Made by a program: the position numbers and the translations under genes
Shown: in pieces, positions 14,446 through 23,974 of the stretch
Numbering within the stretch: position 1 is the first letter of the stretch
Layout of the letters: each line of letters begins with the position of its first letter
NCBI RefSeq assembly: GCF_044784365.2
Contig: NZ_CP173060.2
Length of the DNA: 64,000 bases
Source: Cetobacterium_A somerae
GTDB taxonomy: Bacteria; Fusobacteriota; Fusobacteriia; Fusobacteriales; Fusobacteriaceae
Strand: one strand, 5' to 3'
Notes under the pieces: model-generated
What the model saw: only the letters and a program-made list of their open reading frames with translations
Databases searched by the model: none
Told to the model about the DNA's origin: nothing

Positions 14446-17400
14446 ATGCTAAAGAATAGTTATACAAGAAAAATTATTGAAACTTTAAGTATAGTTGATA
14501 GAATAAGTTTTTTATGTGATGAAGTTATAGAAAAAGTTATTTTAAAATATTTAGATGGATATGGAAATGAAAGGACTCAAGAGTTTGCTGTGGAACAAAC
14601 TCAAAATCTAATAACAGTAAGTTTTGCTAAAACATTAGTTAAAGAGTTATCAATTGAAATTTTAGGAACTTTAGAAGTTAGAGATATTGAAGTTAATAGA
14701 CATCCTATAGAAAATTTTAGTATTAATGAAGATATAGAAAAGAAAATATCATATGAAGCTTTAACAGTGACTTCTTCTGCTGTAGAATCATCAAAACCCA
14801 TATCAAGAGCCTTTGATGGCAACTTAAATACAGAAGCTCAATTAAAAAAATATTCAAATTACGGTTGGGTTCATATGGTGTTATCAAAGGAGAAAGTAAT
14901 TGATTGTGCAAGAATTTTGAGTTATAGAAGCAGTACTTCAGGATTAATAAAGCAGTTTAAAATTTTAGTAAAAAATCCTATGGATGGATTATGGATTGAA
15001 GCTGGAACTTATGTTACTGAAGAGTTTAAAAATGAATGGATGACAATTAAAACATTACCATACTTAACTAAAGAGGTTACGTTAATAGTTGAAGATTCAG
15101 AAAATAAATGGGCATATATAAATGAGATAGAAATATATAACTATTCAACTCTTGAAAGAGATATTTTAAATTTATTTACTGATGAGTCTTTGGTAGATAT
15201 AAAATCTGAAGTTACATATTGGGATATAGTTAGATTAAAAGAAAGAGCTGTAAATACAGATTACTATAAAGAACTTTTAAATAAAGCATTAGAAATATAT
15301 TTAAGTAAAAGGACTCCAGCAACTTCAAGATTAACTTTTGAAAATTTAAAAGTAATTAACAATTTAAGGTTTAGAGCTTCTGGAGAAATGGAGTTATATA
15401 ATATTGAGTATGTAAATTCAGCAGATGAATATATAAAAATATCTATACCAATAATAGAAAGTGGAGAAATAAAAACTTTAAACATTCCTAAAATTTTAGC
15501 TAAAGAGGTTTATATTGAAATTTATGGAGTGAATAGTATTGAAGATGTAATATATGAGGAATATCCTATAGATGGCTTTGCTTTAACTGAAGATAGTGAA
15601 CGAAAAATCTCAAGGGAAGCTTTAAATATAACAACATTAAATGAAAACTCAAGATTTCCTTTAACTAATATGTTAGATGGAAACGAAAGATCTGAATCAC
15701 ATATGAGTGGAACTTATAGTGGTCATCATGACTATAATTTTAAAATAGATAGTTTAAAAATAATTGATAAGTTTAGAATTTTAAGTACAAGATTCAATCC
15801 TAGTTTTACATCAGGTTCTATAAAAAGATTTGAAGTTTTTAACAGAGATTTAAGTAGTGAAGAGTTAGTATCTTTAGGAAGTTACACTGTTGAGGAGTAT
15901 AATGATGAGTGGCGTGAATTAAACTTTACACCAGCCTTAACAGATGAAATTATTTTAAGAGTATACGAGTCTGATAGAAATTGGATATGCATAAATGAAG
16001 TTGAAATATATCAATATAGTCTTTTAGAAAAAGAGATAAAAGGTTTATTTTTAGATTCTAATTTTATATCACTAAGAGCTAATGTAACTTATTGGGAGAT
16101 ACAAGAGTTAAGAAAAAGAGCAACAAATACTAAAGAGTATATAGATCTTTTAAATATAGCTGAAGAGTTATTTTATAAGGATAAAACACCTACGACTTTA
16201 GAATTAAATTTTGAAAATTTAAAAGTTATAGATAATATTCAATTTAAAGTAGATGGGATTATAGAAAAAAATTATATTGGATATTTAAATACGCAAAATG
16301 AAAATATAAAATTAATAACTCCATTAGTTCAAAATAATGAAAATATAATAATTGATACCTCTAAAATTTTAACGAAAAATTTATATATTCAGCTTTATGG
16401 TGTAACACAAATAAGAGAATTAACTTATAATGAATATCCATTTGAAAATTTTGCAATAGTAGAAGACATAGAGAGAAAGTTGTTAAAAGAAAACATAACG
16501 ATAACTACATTAAATGAAAACTTAAGTTTTCCACTAACTAATATGTTAGATGGAAATGAAAGATCTGAATCACATATGAGTGGAACTTATAGTGGTCATC
16601 ATGACTTTAATTTTAAATTAGATAGTTTGAGAATAATTGATGAGTTTAAAATTCTAAGTACGAGATTTAATCCTAGCTTTACTTCTGGTTCTATAAAAAG
16701 ATTTGAACTTTTAGGAAAAGATTTAAGTAGTAATAGGCTTATATCTTTAGGAACTTACTCTGTTGAGGAATATAATGATGAATGGCGTGTGTTGAAATTT
16801 GCTCCAGTCTTAACAGATGAGATTATATTAAGAGTTTATGAGTCTGATAGAAATTGGGTATGTATAAACGAAGTTAAAATATTTAATTATAGTACCCTGG
16901 GAGCACAGATAGATTATTTATTTGCTGATAAGTGGCAGACAACTTTAAGAAGTGATGTAACTTTTGAAGAGATAAAGAGATTATCTGATTTAGTAACAGT
17001 AACTCAAGAGTATAGAGACTTAATTAATAGAGCTTTTGAACTATATTATGATGGAGTACCTCCAAAGTGTATAGAAGTTGAGTTTGGAGAGTTAAGGATA
17101 TTTTCTGAAATAGAGTTTGATATTATTGGTAAATTAGAGAAAATTATTTTAAGCTACTACGACACGTATAATAATTTACAAATTAAAGATTGCAATATTA
17201 ATATTTTAGAAAATAAAGGCACAATAGTTCTTAATGGATTTGCTTATACAAGAGGAATAAAATTAGATGTTTATGGTGCAAGAGATTTAGCAGATATAAA
17301 GTTTAAAGAACACCAGATATCTGAGTTTGCATTAGCAGAAGATTTAGATCAAAGATTAACATATGAGCAATTAGCTGTAAATTGTAATAATGTACATGAA

Positions 17401-20400
17401 AGTTATCCTCTCTCAAATATGTTTGATGGAAATGTAAGAACAGATTTTCGTTCAAGAGCTTTTAGTAATAATCTAGATATAAATATAAAATTAAATGAGG
17501 CATCAATTGTAGATGAGATTGGAATCACTAGTTTTAGATTTGATAGCCCAAGTGGAGTAACTGGACTTATTAAAAAAGTACTGATATTGATAAAAGACAC
17601 AGTTTCTAAAAAATGGTTAGAGTTTGGGTATTTAGAAGTAGAAGATTTTGTAAGAGAGATGCATATTTTAAAAAATTCTCCATATTTAACAGATGAGATA
17701 TGTGTAAGAATTTTAGAAGCTGATAGAGGTTGGGCTTTGATAAATGAACTTGCAATAAATAAGTATAGTTTATTAGAAGCTGAAATAAAAAATCTATTTA
17801 CAGATGAAACATACGCAGCATTAAAAGATAGTATAACTTATGAATTAATTAGAGCATTAAAAGAGAGAGCAAGTAACTCAGAAGATTTAAAAGAACTTAT
17901 AGCTAAAGCATTAGAGTTATATTTTAAAAGAAAAACTCCAATTTTAGAGGCAGTTCCTGTGGATAAAAATATTATTTTTGATAGAGTTGATTTAGAATTT
18001 ACAGGAAATTTAGAAAGAATAGTATTTGAATATGAAGATAATTTTGGATGTAAGATTCAAAAAATATTTGATTATTTAGATCAAGACAATGATAGATTTA
18101 GTTTGAATTTACCTAAAATACATGGAGAGAATGCTTTAGTTAAAGTTTATGGTGTTGATTCTATTTTATCAATTAATGCAAACACTTATTCTTTGAAAGA
18201 GGTTTCAATATATAACGATGTAGAAATCTATATTCCAAAGAATGAGATAACAGTAACAGAATCAGATCCGACCTCTAACTCATACTTAATAGAAAGAGCT
18301 TTTGATGGAAATATGAATACAGAGTATCGTTCAAAATCATTTAGAGATTACTCAGATATTACAATAAAACTAACAAAAGAAACACTTTTAGAGAAAATAA
18401 ATTTATATAGTTTTAGAAGTGCTAATCCTGGAATAGTAAAAGGATATTCTATTTTTGTAAAAAACATTTTAATGGATGAGTGGGTAGAGTTTGGAAACTA
18501 TTCTAATGAGGAGTTTATTAATAACTGGTCAACAGTAAAGAATAGTGCATATTTAACAGATGAGATTAAAATAAGAGTGACTGATGCAGAAAGTAATTGG
18601 GTTTGTATAAACGAAATTCAAATTTGTCCTCTTAATACATTGAGATGTGATGTGGATAGATTATTTAAAGATAATAGTTTTATGGAGTTAAGAACGGGTG
18701 TAACTTTAGAAGAGATATTAGGTTTAGAATCTTTAATAAAAAAAGATTCAGCTCTTATAAAGAAGATTCAATTAGCTAAATTTTTATTTGAAAGTATTGA
18801 ATCAGAGGAGTTTGATATTCCGTTAAAAGAAGTAAAAATCTTTGATAGAGTAGAGTTTATAACAGAGGGAGAGATTTCTAAAATACATTTAAAATATGTT
18901 GATACCTATGGTTACAAAAGAGAAAATGAAGTACCATTTGAAATAATTGGTGATAATGTTTTAATTAATTTTGAAAAAATTATGACAGATAAAGCTTCTA
19001 TTGTAATTTATGGAAAATCTCAAAGTTATGGAATTCAAAAAATTTATCAAGTAAAAACAAATTCATATAATTTAGAAGAGTTTGCAATAGATGAAGATAT
19101 AGATGTTAGACTTCAAAGAGAAAGTTTCACTATAAGAAACTCAGCATTAAATGGTGGATACAATGATATAGAAAAACTTTTTGATGGAGATTTAATAGGA
19201 CAGGTTCACTTTAGGAAAACACCAGGAGCTTATATATACTTAAAGTTAAATAAACCAATGCTAATTGAAGCTGGAAGAGTTATGAGTTATAGAAATGCTA
19301 CATCAGGATTTTTACAAAAATATAAAATATCTTTAAAAAATAGTTTTGATGGTAGTTGGGTAGACTTAGGAAGTTTTGAAAGAGGAGAATATTTAAACAA
19401 TTGGTTAGAAATAAAAGGAGACAAATATTTAACAGATGAAATCTGGATTGATTTTGAGCAAGGGGAAAATAACTGGACACTGATAAATGAATTAGAAATA
19501 TTTGTTTATAATATTTTAGAGGAGAAAATAAATAACTTATTTAAAACTTCTGAGTGTTTAGAGTTAAAAGATACAGTAACACTGGATGAAATAAGAAATC
19601 TTTTATCTAAAGAGTTGTTCAAACAAGAGTATATAGATAAGTTAATTTTAGCAAAAAAACTTTATATAGAAAAAGCATCACAACCAATAGAGTTTCAAAT
19701 AAAAAACAGTGAATTTTTAATAGCTAATGGTTTAGAAATAAAATTTGAAGAGTTACCAGAAAAAATCTTAGATATTTCTGTATACTATAAAGATTCTTTA
19801 GGAAATAAAAAAATAATAAAAGATTTGAATTTAGTTACTGATTTAGAAAATCAAAAGCTTCTTGGAGAGTTTGGTGAAAAGATTTTAATAGAACCTGTGA
19901 TTCAGTTAGTTTTAGATGAGGATGAAAAGTGGAAAGTTAAATCTGGAGATTTTAAAATAGTAAATCAAAAAAATTTATATAATAATGAAGATATTTCAGA
20001 TATTTATCCAGTTGATTTAATAACTCTTGAAACTTCATGTGTGGAAAAAACTGGATTAGAAAATATTTTAGATGGAAATAATGAAACTTACTATGAAAAT
20101 TCAGAGTTAGGAGAGGTTATATTTAAATTCCAAAACCAAAAAATATTTAATAGCTTAACTATTTTAAGTGAGGTAGCAGGTCAAAGTACTGGAAAAATTT
20201 ATAGTGCTTCAATTTTCTATAGAAGTGAAAATCAAAACAATTGGGAGAGACTAGCAAATTATGAAAATAGTTCACCAACTTCGTTAGTTAATTTAGAATT
20301 TGCATCGATATTAGCAAAAGAGATACGTATTATTTTACAAAAGACAGTTGAAAATAAAGTTATTTTAAATAAAGTTGAATTCAATATCTATAACAAGTTT

Positions 20401-21810
20401 AATGAAATTGTTGAAAAAATGTTTGAAGATAAAGAGATGTTTACAAAACTAAATTCAAACGTAACAAAAGATTTAGTAGGAAGACTAAAGTCAAAAACAT
20501 TGTCATCTACGAGTATTATTTCTACAAAATTAAAAATAGCTGAAAATATTTTAGACAACAACAACAACATAGGATACGATATTTTTACATTGAAAGCATT
20601 AGAATATGATGTAAATTATTATTTTTCAAAGCTACAAACAAGCACTACAGGAAGAGCTTATCCTACACCTTATTATATTTATCCAAATACGAATCAGATA
20701 TTTATAAGTAATAAAGACCTTAGATTAGAGTTAAGTTTAGCTGATCATAAACCTTTAAGTGAACATACATTTTATATTAAAAAAGGAATTAATATAGTTA
20801 ACTTAGGAGATAAAACAGGTCATGTATTTATAAATGGAGGAAGTAAAGGTGGAAGAGAAGAGGAGATAAGACTTTACACAACTGATGAAGTAACAGGATT
20901 ACATTATAAATATGGATTTACAACTGAAGATGAGTTCTACAGTAAAGAAAGGAACTTAACATATAAAGAGGATAATCATGTGAGTTCAAATACAGCATAT
21001 ATTGAAGGAAAGAATTTTACTTCAGCAATAAGATATGATTGGTTAAGAGAGAATATTCCTTTAGGAACTTTAACAGATAGAGTAAAAATCTTAGATGAGT
21101 TTTTAGATTTTTTATATTATATAGCAGAAGCTGGGACATATTTTGAAAATGCAGTACCATATAGAAGACTTATGTGGGAAGGAGGAACAGCAAATCCTCA
21201 TGCAGGAGGATGTTATGCAGGAGCCTATACAGCATATTCGAATAATCCATTGGCAATTTTAAACAAAGGTTTATCAAACTTTGCTTCGTCATGGGTTGTT
21301 GGACATGAGGTTGGGCACGAGATGGATTCTAATTATCATATGGGATTATTTGGAGAAGTTATGAATAACTGGTTTGCAGAGGAAGCAAGAATTAAATATT
21401 TAAAAAATCCGAGATGTGCTCCCGAATTAGTAAAGATTGCAGATACAGAGATTTCAATTTATGATATGGGATTCTTTTATAGGTTGGCATTCTGGATTAA
21501 ATTAAGATTGTATTATAATGATGGAGATTTCTTTGTGAAGTATCATAATATAATGAGACATTTACCTATTGAATTAGAACCATTTAGTATTCCAGATAGG
21601 TTGATGATAATGTCGTCAATGATTATTGGAAGAGATACATCTGATTATTTCTTAAGACATAAATTCCCAATAACTGAATCAGCAGTAGAGATATCTAGTA
21701 AATATCCTAAATTTACTATAGACATAACTAAAATAAATTGGGATAATCAAGAGGAGTTTAGAGAAGAGGAAAAAAATAGAATTTATCAAATTTATAAAGA
21801 AAAAGTATAA
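14446..21810 (+). CDS. Giant M60 (enhancin-like) metallopeptidase with seven discoidin modules
   Basis: 2454 aa. The C-terminal part (about 2060-2454) is an M60/enhancin-type gluzincin: HEVGHE at 2287-2292 and GEVMNN with Glu 2304 as third ligand, 13 residues after the second His, within the family rule. M60 enzymes cleave mucin-type glycoproteins. The rest is seven repeats of about 292 residues, each with an F5/8C-like lectin module marked by a DGN/DGD motif (near 122, 410, 700, 993, 1285, 1580, 1874) ending in a W-x-x-INE strand, plus a helical linker. Modules 2 and 3 are nearly identical. No signal peptide or cell-wall anchor is seen, which is odd for a mucinase. Confidence 0.88.
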   Translation: MLKNSYTRKIIETLSIVDRISFLCDEVIEKVILKYLDGYGNERTQEFAVEQTQNLITVSFAKTLVKELSIEILGTLEVRDIEVNRHPIENFSINEDIEKKISYEALTVTSSAVESSKPISRAFDGNLNTEAQLKKYSNYGWVHMVLSKEKVIDCARILSYRSSTSGLIKQFKILVKNPMDGLWIEAGTYVTEEFKNEWMTIKTLPYLTKEVTLIVEDSENKWAYINEIEIYNYSTLERDILNLFTDESLVDIKSEVTYWDIVRLKERAVNTDYYKELLNKALEIYLSKRTPATSRLTFENLKVINNLRFRASGEMELYNIEYVNSADEYIKISIPIIESGEIKTLNIPKILAKEVYIEIYGVNSIEDVIYEEYPIDGFALTEDSERKISREALNITTLNENSRFPLTNMLDGNERSESHMSGTYSGHHDYNFKIDSLKIIDKFRILSTRFNPSFTSGSIKRFEVFNRDLSSEELVSLGSYTVEEYNDEWRELNFTPALTDEIILRVYESDRNWICINEVEIYQYSLLEKEIKGLFLDSNFISLRANVTYWEIQELRKRATNTKEYIDLLNIAEELFYKDKTPTTLELNFENLKVIDNIQFKVDGIIEKNYIGYLNTQNENIKLITPLVQNNENIIIDTSKILTKNLYIQLYGVTQIRELTYNEYPFENFAIVEDIERKLLKENITITTLNENLSFPLTNMLDGNERSESHMSGTYSGHHDFNFKLDSLRIIDEFKILSTRFNPSFTSGSIKRFELLGKDLSSNRLISLGTYSVEEYNDEWRVLKFAPVLTDEIILRVYESDRNWVCINEVKIFNYSTLGAQIDYLFADKWQTTLRSDVTFEEIKRLSDLVTVTQEYRDLINRAFELYYDGVPPKCIEVEFGELRIFSEIEFDIIGKLEKIILSYYDTYNNLQIKDCNINILENKGTIVLNGFAYTRGIKLDVYGARDLADIKFKEHQISEFALAEDLDQRLTYEQLAVNCNNVHESYPLSNMFDGNVRTDFRSRAFSNNLDINIKLNEASIVDEIGITSFRFDSPSGVTGLIKKVLILIKDTVSKKWLEFGYLEVEDFVREMHILKNSPYLTDEICVRILEADRGWALINELAINKYSLLEAEIKNLFTDETYAALKDSITYELIRALKERASNSEDLKELIAKALELYFKRKTPILEAVPVDKNIIFDRVDLEFTGNLERIVFEYEDNFGCKIQKIFDYLDQDNDRFSLNLPKIHGENALVKVYGVDSILSINANTYSLKEVSIYNDVEIYIPKNEITVTESDPTSNSYLIERAFDGNMNTEYRSKSFRDYSDITIKLTKETLLEKINLYSFRSANPGIVKGYSIFVKNILMDEWVEFGNYSNEEFINNWSTVKNSAYLTDEIKIRVTDAESNWVCINEIQICPLNTLRCDVDRLFKDNSFMELRTGVTLEEILGLESLIKKDSALIKKIQLAKFLFESIESEEFDIPLKEVKIFDRVEFITEGEISKIHLKYVDTYGYKRENEVPFEIIGDNVLINFEKIMTDKASIVIYGKSQSYGIQKIYQVKTNSYNLEEFAIDEDIDVRLQRESFTIRNSALNGGYNDIEKLFDGDLIGQVHFRKTPGAYIYLKLNKPMLIEAGRVMSYRNATSGFLQKYKISLKNSFDGSWVDLGSFERGEYLNNWLEIKGDKYLTDEIWIDFEQGENNWTLINELEIFVYNILEEKINNLFKTSECLELKDTVTLDEIRNLLSKELFKQEYIDKLILAKKLYIEKASQPIEFQIKNSEFLIANGLEIKFEELPEKILDISVYYKDSLGNKKIIKDLNLVTDLENQKLLGEFGEKILIEPVIQLVLDEDEKWKVKSGDFKIVNQKNLYNNEDISDIYPVDLITLETSCVEKTGLENILDGNNETYYENSELGEVIFKFQNQKIFNSLTILSEVAGQSTGKIYSASIFYRSENQNNWERLANYENSSPTSLVNLEFASILAKEIRIILQKTVENKVILNKVEFNIYNKFNEIVEKMFEDKEMFTKLNSNVTKDLVGRLKSKTLSSTSIISTKLKIAENILDNNNNIGYDIFTLKALEYDVNYYFSKLQTSTTGRAYPTPYYIYPNTNQIFISNKDLRLELSLADHKPLSEHTFYIKKGINIVNLGDKTGHVFINGGSKGGREEEIRLYTTDEVTGLHYKYGFTTEDEFYSKERNLTYKEDNHVSSNTAYIEGKNFTSAIRYDWLRENIPLGTLTDRVKILDEFLDFLYYIAEAGTYFENAVPYRRLMWEGGTANPHAGGCYAGAYTAYSNNPLAILNKGLSNFASSWVVGHEVGHEMDSNYHMGLFGEVMNNWFAEEARIKYLKNPRCAPELVKIADTEISIYDMGFFYRLAFWIKLRLYYNDGDFFVKYHNIMRHLPIELEPFSIPDRLMIMSSMIIGRDTSDYFLRHKFPITESAVEISSKYPKFTIDITKINWDNQEEFREEEKNRIYQIYKEKV

Positions 21811-21831
21811 AATAATATTAAACTTTTATTG

Positions 21832-21866
21832 AAAAAGAGCCTCTTTTTACAGAGGCTCTTTTTATT
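21832..21866 (+). terminator. Intrinsic terminator of the M60 operon
   Basis: AAAAAGAGCCTCT-tttt-ac-AGAGGCTCTTTTT: a 13-bp perfect stem and U tract. The arms GAGCCTCT/AGAGGCTC are the same as in the three intergenic repeats at 36.6, 59.7 and 63.3 kb, but the loop is not G-rich. Confidence 0.9.
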
Positions 21867-21871
21867 TGATT

Positions 21872-22876
21872 TTACTTATAATCCCCTTCCATAAATCTAT
21901 AGAAAGCAGGGTTTACCCAAATCTCTTGAGTCGTAACTTTTAAGTTTGATCCTTTTTTCATAAAATCAATGAAAGCTTTTGAATTTTTAGGAAGAGTTAG
22001 AACATTAGCTTCAAAATCTCCATTTTTAACTAAATGAGATATTAACATTTGATATCCCTCAATTTTATCTGTTTGTATAAATGGTTGCCACCATGATTTA
22101 TAAATTAACCCCTCTTGATCTTTAGAATCTTTTTTTGCGTAAAGGTCAATAAGTTTTGTAAATTTAATTTTATCGTTATTATTTGAGAATTGGAATTTTA
22201 AATCGTACTCTGTAGGAGTAACAACAATTTTTCCATCTTCTAAAATAATGTGAGTATAGTTTGGAGCTCCCCAATTTGGATTATGTAAGAAAGCAGAGGT
22301 CTTAGGTTCTAGTTGAACTTTGGCATCAACACCTTCACCCTTTAAAAGAGCTATTAATTGTATAGCGTGTGTAATATCATTATGCCCATAACTTACTGAA
22401 AGGTTTTTATCAAAATTAGCATAGTTATTGATATTTTTTAGATTATAGCCAGTCATAAGTCCATTAGCTAAAGCTACATTTAATTTTTCAAGTAAAAGAT
22501 TATCTTTTGCAGGAACAACATTATTCCATTTTACTAAAACTTTTTCAAAAATATTTTTATCAGAAATATTTCCTAAAGAGTTTTCATTGTTATCTAAAAA
22601 ATCAGAAACATATTCTGTAATACTTGAGTAATTTTTTTGGTTAAGCATTTCCACTGAAGTTATATTTAAATCAACTAAAACTGCTTTATGTGAAAGAGAT
22701 TCAGAAGATTCAGTTTTAATATTTTTATAGCCTTTTAAACTTTTTTCAATTTTTTCTTTTGGATAAGTTTTTGCTAACTCTTGAAGTTTTAATTTTTCAA
22801 TAGCTGAACTAGGTTCAGTAGCAGCAAAAGCTGTTAGATTTAAAAGTATAAGAGTAAGTAAGATTTTATTTTTCAT
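21872..22876 (-). CDS. Exported protein of unknown function, partner of the nucleosidase
   Basis: 334 aa with a signal peptide (LLTLILLNLTAFA-A). Not recognised. The conserved-looking core is SVSYGHNDITHAIQLIALLKGEGVDAKVQLEPKT and NWGAPNYTHIILEDGKIVV. It has Trp-rich spots (KSWWQPF) and ends EIWVNPAFYRFMEGDYK. The His-containing middle hints at an enzyme or a transglutaminase-like or binding fold, but no catalytic set can be named. It starts 23 nt after the nucleosidase gene, so the two share the riboswitch-controlled transcript and probably act together outside the cytoplasm. Confidence 0.6.
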   Translation of the reverse strand: MKNKILLTLILLNLTAFAATEPSSAIEKLKLQELAKTYPKEKIEKSLKGYKNIKTESSESLSHKAVLVDLNITSVEMLNQKNYSSITEYVSDFLDNNENSLGNISDKNIFEKVLVKWNNVVPAKDNLLLEKLNVALANGLMTGYNLKNINNYANFDKNLSVSYGHNDITHAIQLIALLKGEGVDAKVQLEPKTSAFLHNPNWGAPNYTHIILEDGKIVVTPTEYDLKFQFSNNNDKIKFTKLIDLYAKKDSKDQEGLIYKSWWQPFIQTDKIEGYQMLISHLVKNGDFEANVLTLPKNSKAFIDFMKKGSNLKVTTQEIWVNPAFYRFMEGDYK

Positions 22877-22899
22877 TGTATTGTCCCTCCGAATTTTAA

Positions 22900-23649
22900 T
22901 TACATTTGTGTAAGCATAGTCATTACAATTTTAGCAGAGTTATCAGCTGCAATTGTAACAAAGTCATTATAATTCATGTGAGCACTACCATCAGCTTTAT
23001 CAGACATTGATCTAATAACTACAACAGGAACTTTATATAAATTTGCAACGTGAGCTACAGAAGCACCTTCCATTTCAACAGCCCATGCACCAAAAGTTGT
23101 TTCTAGTGATTGAACAGTAGCTTTATCAGCAATAAATTGGTCTCCTGTAGCAATTGTACCAATATAAATTTTATTTTTTCCTAAAACTTTTTCTGCAGAG
23201 TTCTTTGCAATTTTAATTAAAGTTTCGTCAGCTGAAAATTTTGTATCTACTGAACCAGGAACAGCACCTTTTTTAGTTCCAAAAACTGTGGTATCATAGT
23301 CGTGTTGAACTAAATAATCAGAGATAACTACATCTGTTATATTAAGATTGTTGTTAATCGCTCCAGCCACTCCAGTAAATATGATTTTATTTACATCATA
23401 CTCTTCCATGGCAATAGTTGTTGACATAGCAGCATTTACTTTTCCAATTCCAGATTTAAAAACTACAACGTCTTTATTTTCTAATTTTCCTTTATAGAAT
23501 GTAACAGAAGCTTTCTCCTCTTTTTTTACATCTTTCATTTGAGAAAGTAAAATTTTAATTTCAGAGTCCATTGCTCCAATTATAGCTATTCTTTCAGCTA
23601 AAGTTAAAGTAGATGTCAATAGTGTTAAAAGTAGTGTAAGTTTTTTCAT
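22900..23649 (-). CDS. mtnN: Exported MTA/SAH nucleosidase
   Basis: 249 aa. The enzyme splits 5'-methylthioadenosine or S-adenosylhomocysteine into adenine and the thio-ribose. All family motifs are present: IGAMDSEIKIL, SGIGKVNAAMST, TGVAGA, VVISDYLVQHDYD, ATGDQFIA, VEMEGASVAHV and RSMSDKAD, which carries the catalytic Asp. Unusually, an 18-residue signal peptide (KLTLLLTLLTSTLTLA) precedes the domain, so the protein should act in the periplasm, whereas the usual enzyme is cytoplasmic. A purine riboswitch with terminator precedes the gene. Nucleoside salvage from outside is the likely role; true substrate preference is unknown. Confidence 0.85.
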   Translation of the reverse strand: MKKLTLLLTLLTSTLTLAERIAIIGAMDSEIKILLSQMKDVKKEEKASVTFYKGKLENKDVVVFKSGIGKVNAAMSTTIAMEEYDVNKIIFTGVAGAINNNLNITDVVISDYLVQHDYDTTVFGTKKGAVPGSVDTKFSADETLIKIAKNSAEKVLGKNKIYIGTIATGDQFIADKATVQSLETTFGAWAVEMEGASVAHVANLYKVPVVVIRSMSDKADGSAHMNYNDFVTIAADNSAKIVMTMLTQM

Positions 23650-23683
23650 TAAATTCTCCCCATTAAATAATTTTATAGAAAAT

Positions 23684-23723
23684 AAAAAAAGAGCATATAA
23701 ATCCTATGGGAATATATACTCTC
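23684..23723 (-). terminator. Riboswitch-linked intrinsic terminator
   Basis: On the minus strand, a long AU-rich hairpin closed by GAG/CTC ends in seven U residues between the aptamer and the mtnN start. It is the expected expression platform of an OFF switch. Confidence 0.65.
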
Positions 23724-23746
23724 ATTATTAGCGATTATATTTATCC

Positions 23747-23808
23747 CTCATAGAGAACTATTTACGGTAGTTCGTAGAAACTCTTGGCCAATCCCAAGTA
23801 TATATGAG
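23747..23808 (-). ncRNA. Purine riboswitch aptamer (guanine type)
   Basis: The minus strand folds as a three-way junction. P1 is CUCAUA/UAUGAG and P2 is CUUGG/CCAAG with loop GAUUGG. J2/3 is AGUUUCUAC and P3 is GAACUA/UAGUUC with loop CCGUAAA. J3/1 is UCUAUG. J2/3, the P3 loop and the GG-CC loop-loop contact are the diagnostic parts, as in the B. subtilis xpt element. The C in the position of xpt C74 predicts guanine/hypoxanthine, not adenine. It controls the exported nucleosidase and its partner. Confidence 0.85.
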
Positions 23809-23846
23809 TTTAATTGTGATTTTTATAACTTTTTCTTTCTAAGAAA

Positions 23847-23875
23847 ATGATATCATAAGTTTTTTAACAATGCAA
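23847..23875 (-). promoter_or_regulatory. Possible promoter of the riboswitch operon
   Basis: TTGCAT, 17-nt spacer, TATCAT on the minus strand, placing the start about 30 nt before the aptamer. A weak but well-placed match. Confidence 0.45.
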
Positions 23876-23974
23876 TAAAATAATATTTTTAAATGTTGAA
23901 ATTGGCGTATAAATACATTAGAATTAAGACACATTATATAAAACAGACATATTTATTAAGAGGGGGAGAGATTG

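Noticed and set aside
14601..20570. Several 60-73-codon frames antisense to the giant M60 gene
   Set aside because: They are shadows of the AT-rich coding strand without ribosome sites; the sense gene is continuous with clear domain repeats.
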